This document shows positions 7,469 to 8,010 of a DNA stretch of 8,010 nt, in pieces. Source of the stretch: DATHWB01 sp046565785. GTDB taxonomy: Bacteria > Actinomycetota > Acidimicrobiia > Spongiisociales > ZC4RG35. The notes below the pieces were generated by a model. That model saw nothing but the letters and a program-made list of their open reading frames with translations, ran no database searches and was not told the DNA's origin. Position 1 is the first letter of the stretch. The number at the start of each line of letters is the position of its first letter. The DNA lies in assembly GCA_046565785.1 (NCBI GenBank), contig JBKHXZ010000277.1, positions 1 to 8,010 of the forward strand. The letters are read 5' to 3'. Both the position numbers and the translations under genes were made by a program.

Positions 7469-7489
7469 CAATACCCTAGGGGGGTATTG
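7469..7489 (-). promoter_or_regulatory. CsoR-type operator (inverted repeat)
   Basis: Two perfect 8-bp arms, CAATACCC (7469-7476) and GGGTATTG (7482-7489), flank a 5-bp TAGGG centre on the plus strand. TACCC arms with a C/G-tract centre are characteristic of operators bound by CsoR-family proteins. The site lies directly upstream of csoR and overlaps the -10 box of the predicted promoter by four bases. It should also cover the transcription start. Binding of copper-free CsoR here would block RNA polymerase, and copper(I) would release it. Assignment to CsoR is inferred from form and position. Confidence 0.85.
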
Positions 7490-7514
7490 TATCGGTTCTC
7501 GACGCGTTCGTCAA
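7486..7514 (-). promoter_or_regulatory. Sigma-70-like promoter of the csoR-copB operon
   Basis: On the minus strand, TTGACG (7509-7514) and TACAAT (7486-7491) are separated by exactly 17 bases. Each hexamer differs from the housekeeping consensus at one position, which is striking in such GC-rich DNA. Transcription should start near 7479, inside the inverted repeat, giving a leader of about 35 nt that contains the csoR ribosome binding site. Confidence 0.82.
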
Positions 7515-7564
7515 CGACAAGCTGAGACATCAGGGCCGCAGACCGATACGCTGCGCCGACTGCA

Positions 7565-8010
7565 ATGAAGACCTCGCCTCGGTCCGTCGGAATCCACTTC
7601 GGTTGGTGGGTCGTGCTCGCCGCCGGCGCCGCGGTGTTCCTGTCCGCCGGGGTGCGCGCGGCTCCCGGCGTGTTCCTGCTCCCCATGGAACAGGATCTGG
7701 CCCTCAGCCGATCCACCGTCTCGTTCGCCGTGTCCGTCGGGCTCCTCGTGTACGGGCTGTCCGCACCGTTCTCGGGCAAGCTCATCGATCATTACGGCGC
7801 TCGGGCCGTTGCCACCGGCGGCCTCGTCGTAGTTGCCGGGTCGATGGCACTGAGCGCCCTCTCCCAGAACGCAGTCCACCTCAGCCTCTTCTTCGGCCTT
7901 CTCAGCGGCCTCGGCACCGGTCTGCTCGGCTCGGTCCTCGGGGCGACCATCGCCACGCGTTGGTTCGTGAAGCATCGCGGTCTGGTGATCGGGATCTTCG
8001 GCGCCGCCAC
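7565..8010 (+). CDS. Major facilitator superfamily transporter, N-terminal part (3' truncated)
   Basis: An open frame runs from the ATG at 7565 to the window edge, giving 148 complete codons. The product is strongly hydrophobic with regular helices, at about 13-30, 52-69, 83-100, 104-124 and onward. The loop after the second helix reads GKLIDHYGAR (71-80), the MFS motif A (GxLxDxxGxR). The later loop ATRWFVKHRGLVIGI (130-144) is typical of the oxalate/formate antiporter and monocarboxylate-transporter-like branch. A full member would have about 400 residues and 12 helices, so over half is missing. The frame is open upstream only to a TGA at 7523, with no other start codon, and there is no Shine-Dalgarno. 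It may be leaderless, with a weak GATACG at 7545-7550 as a possible -10. It diverges from csoR across 120 bp. The substrate cannot be told; a copper link rests on position only. Confidence 0.88.
   Translation, partial: MKTSPRSVGIHFGWWVVLAAGAAVFLSAGVRAAPGVFLLPMEQDLALSRSTVSFAVSVGLLVYGLSAPFSGKLIDHYGARAVATGGLVVVAGSMALSALSQNAVHLSLFFGLLSGLGTGLLGSVLGATIATRWFVKHRGLVIGIFGAA

Noticed and set aside
7445..7471. Upstream TTG start for csoR adding nine residues
   Set aside because: The TTG lies in the operator and upstream of the predicted transcript start, whereas ATG 7444 has a strong AGGGAGG at ideal spacing.
7511..8010. Minus-strand frames of 154, 106 and 72 codons over the right edge
   Set aside because: They are antisense to the MFS transporter reading frame, which shows a real motif A and transmembrane pattern.

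Overview
The window is about 8 kb of GC-rich DNA (G/C-dominated third codon positions, few long gaps). The gene set looks like a high-GC actinobacterial chromosome: a DUF4230 protein, an E. coli-type phosphoglucomutase, a CHASE/PAS histidine kinase, and a CsoR-controlled copper P-type ATPase. The actinobacterial assignment is an inference from composition and family content; there is no rRNA or other marker to fix the lineage.

Left part (1-2499). The tail of an unrecognised plus-strand gene ends 3 bp before a convergent minus-strand gene for a small membrane-anchored DUF4230 protein. That gene is divergent, across 54 bp, from a complete plus-strand phosphoglucomutase gene (pgm) with all catalytic motifs. 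Pgm interconverts glucose-1-phosphate and glucose-6-phosphate. It ends 31 bp from the tail of the convergent histidine kinase gene.

Middle and right part (2500-7514, minus strand). Read in the direction of transcription, the order is csoR, then copB, then a large sensor histidine kinase. CsoR carries the Cys-His-Cys copper(I) signature. copB encodes a P1B-3 (CPH-type) copper-exporting ATPase with a histidine-rich N-terminal tail. A near-consensus promoter (TTGACG, 17 bp, TACAAT) lies upstream of csoR, and an inverted repeat of the CsoR-operator type overlaps its -10 box. This gives a self-contained copper-responsive switch: copper-free CsoR should block the promoter, and copper binding should release it and switch on CsoR and the exporter. 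The kinase starts 77 bp after copB with no visible terminator or convincing promoter of its own, so it may be transcribed by readthrough. No response regulator lies beside it in the window.

Right edge (7565-8010). The first 148 codons of a plus-strand major facilitator superfamily transporter diverge from csoR and run off the window.

No tRNA, rRNA, insertion sequence, CRISPR array or clear terminator was seen. I find no strong evidence of a wholly new system. The most informative signals are the promoter/operator overlap before csoR, the histidine-rich CopB tail, and the orphan multi-sensor kinase following the copper operon.
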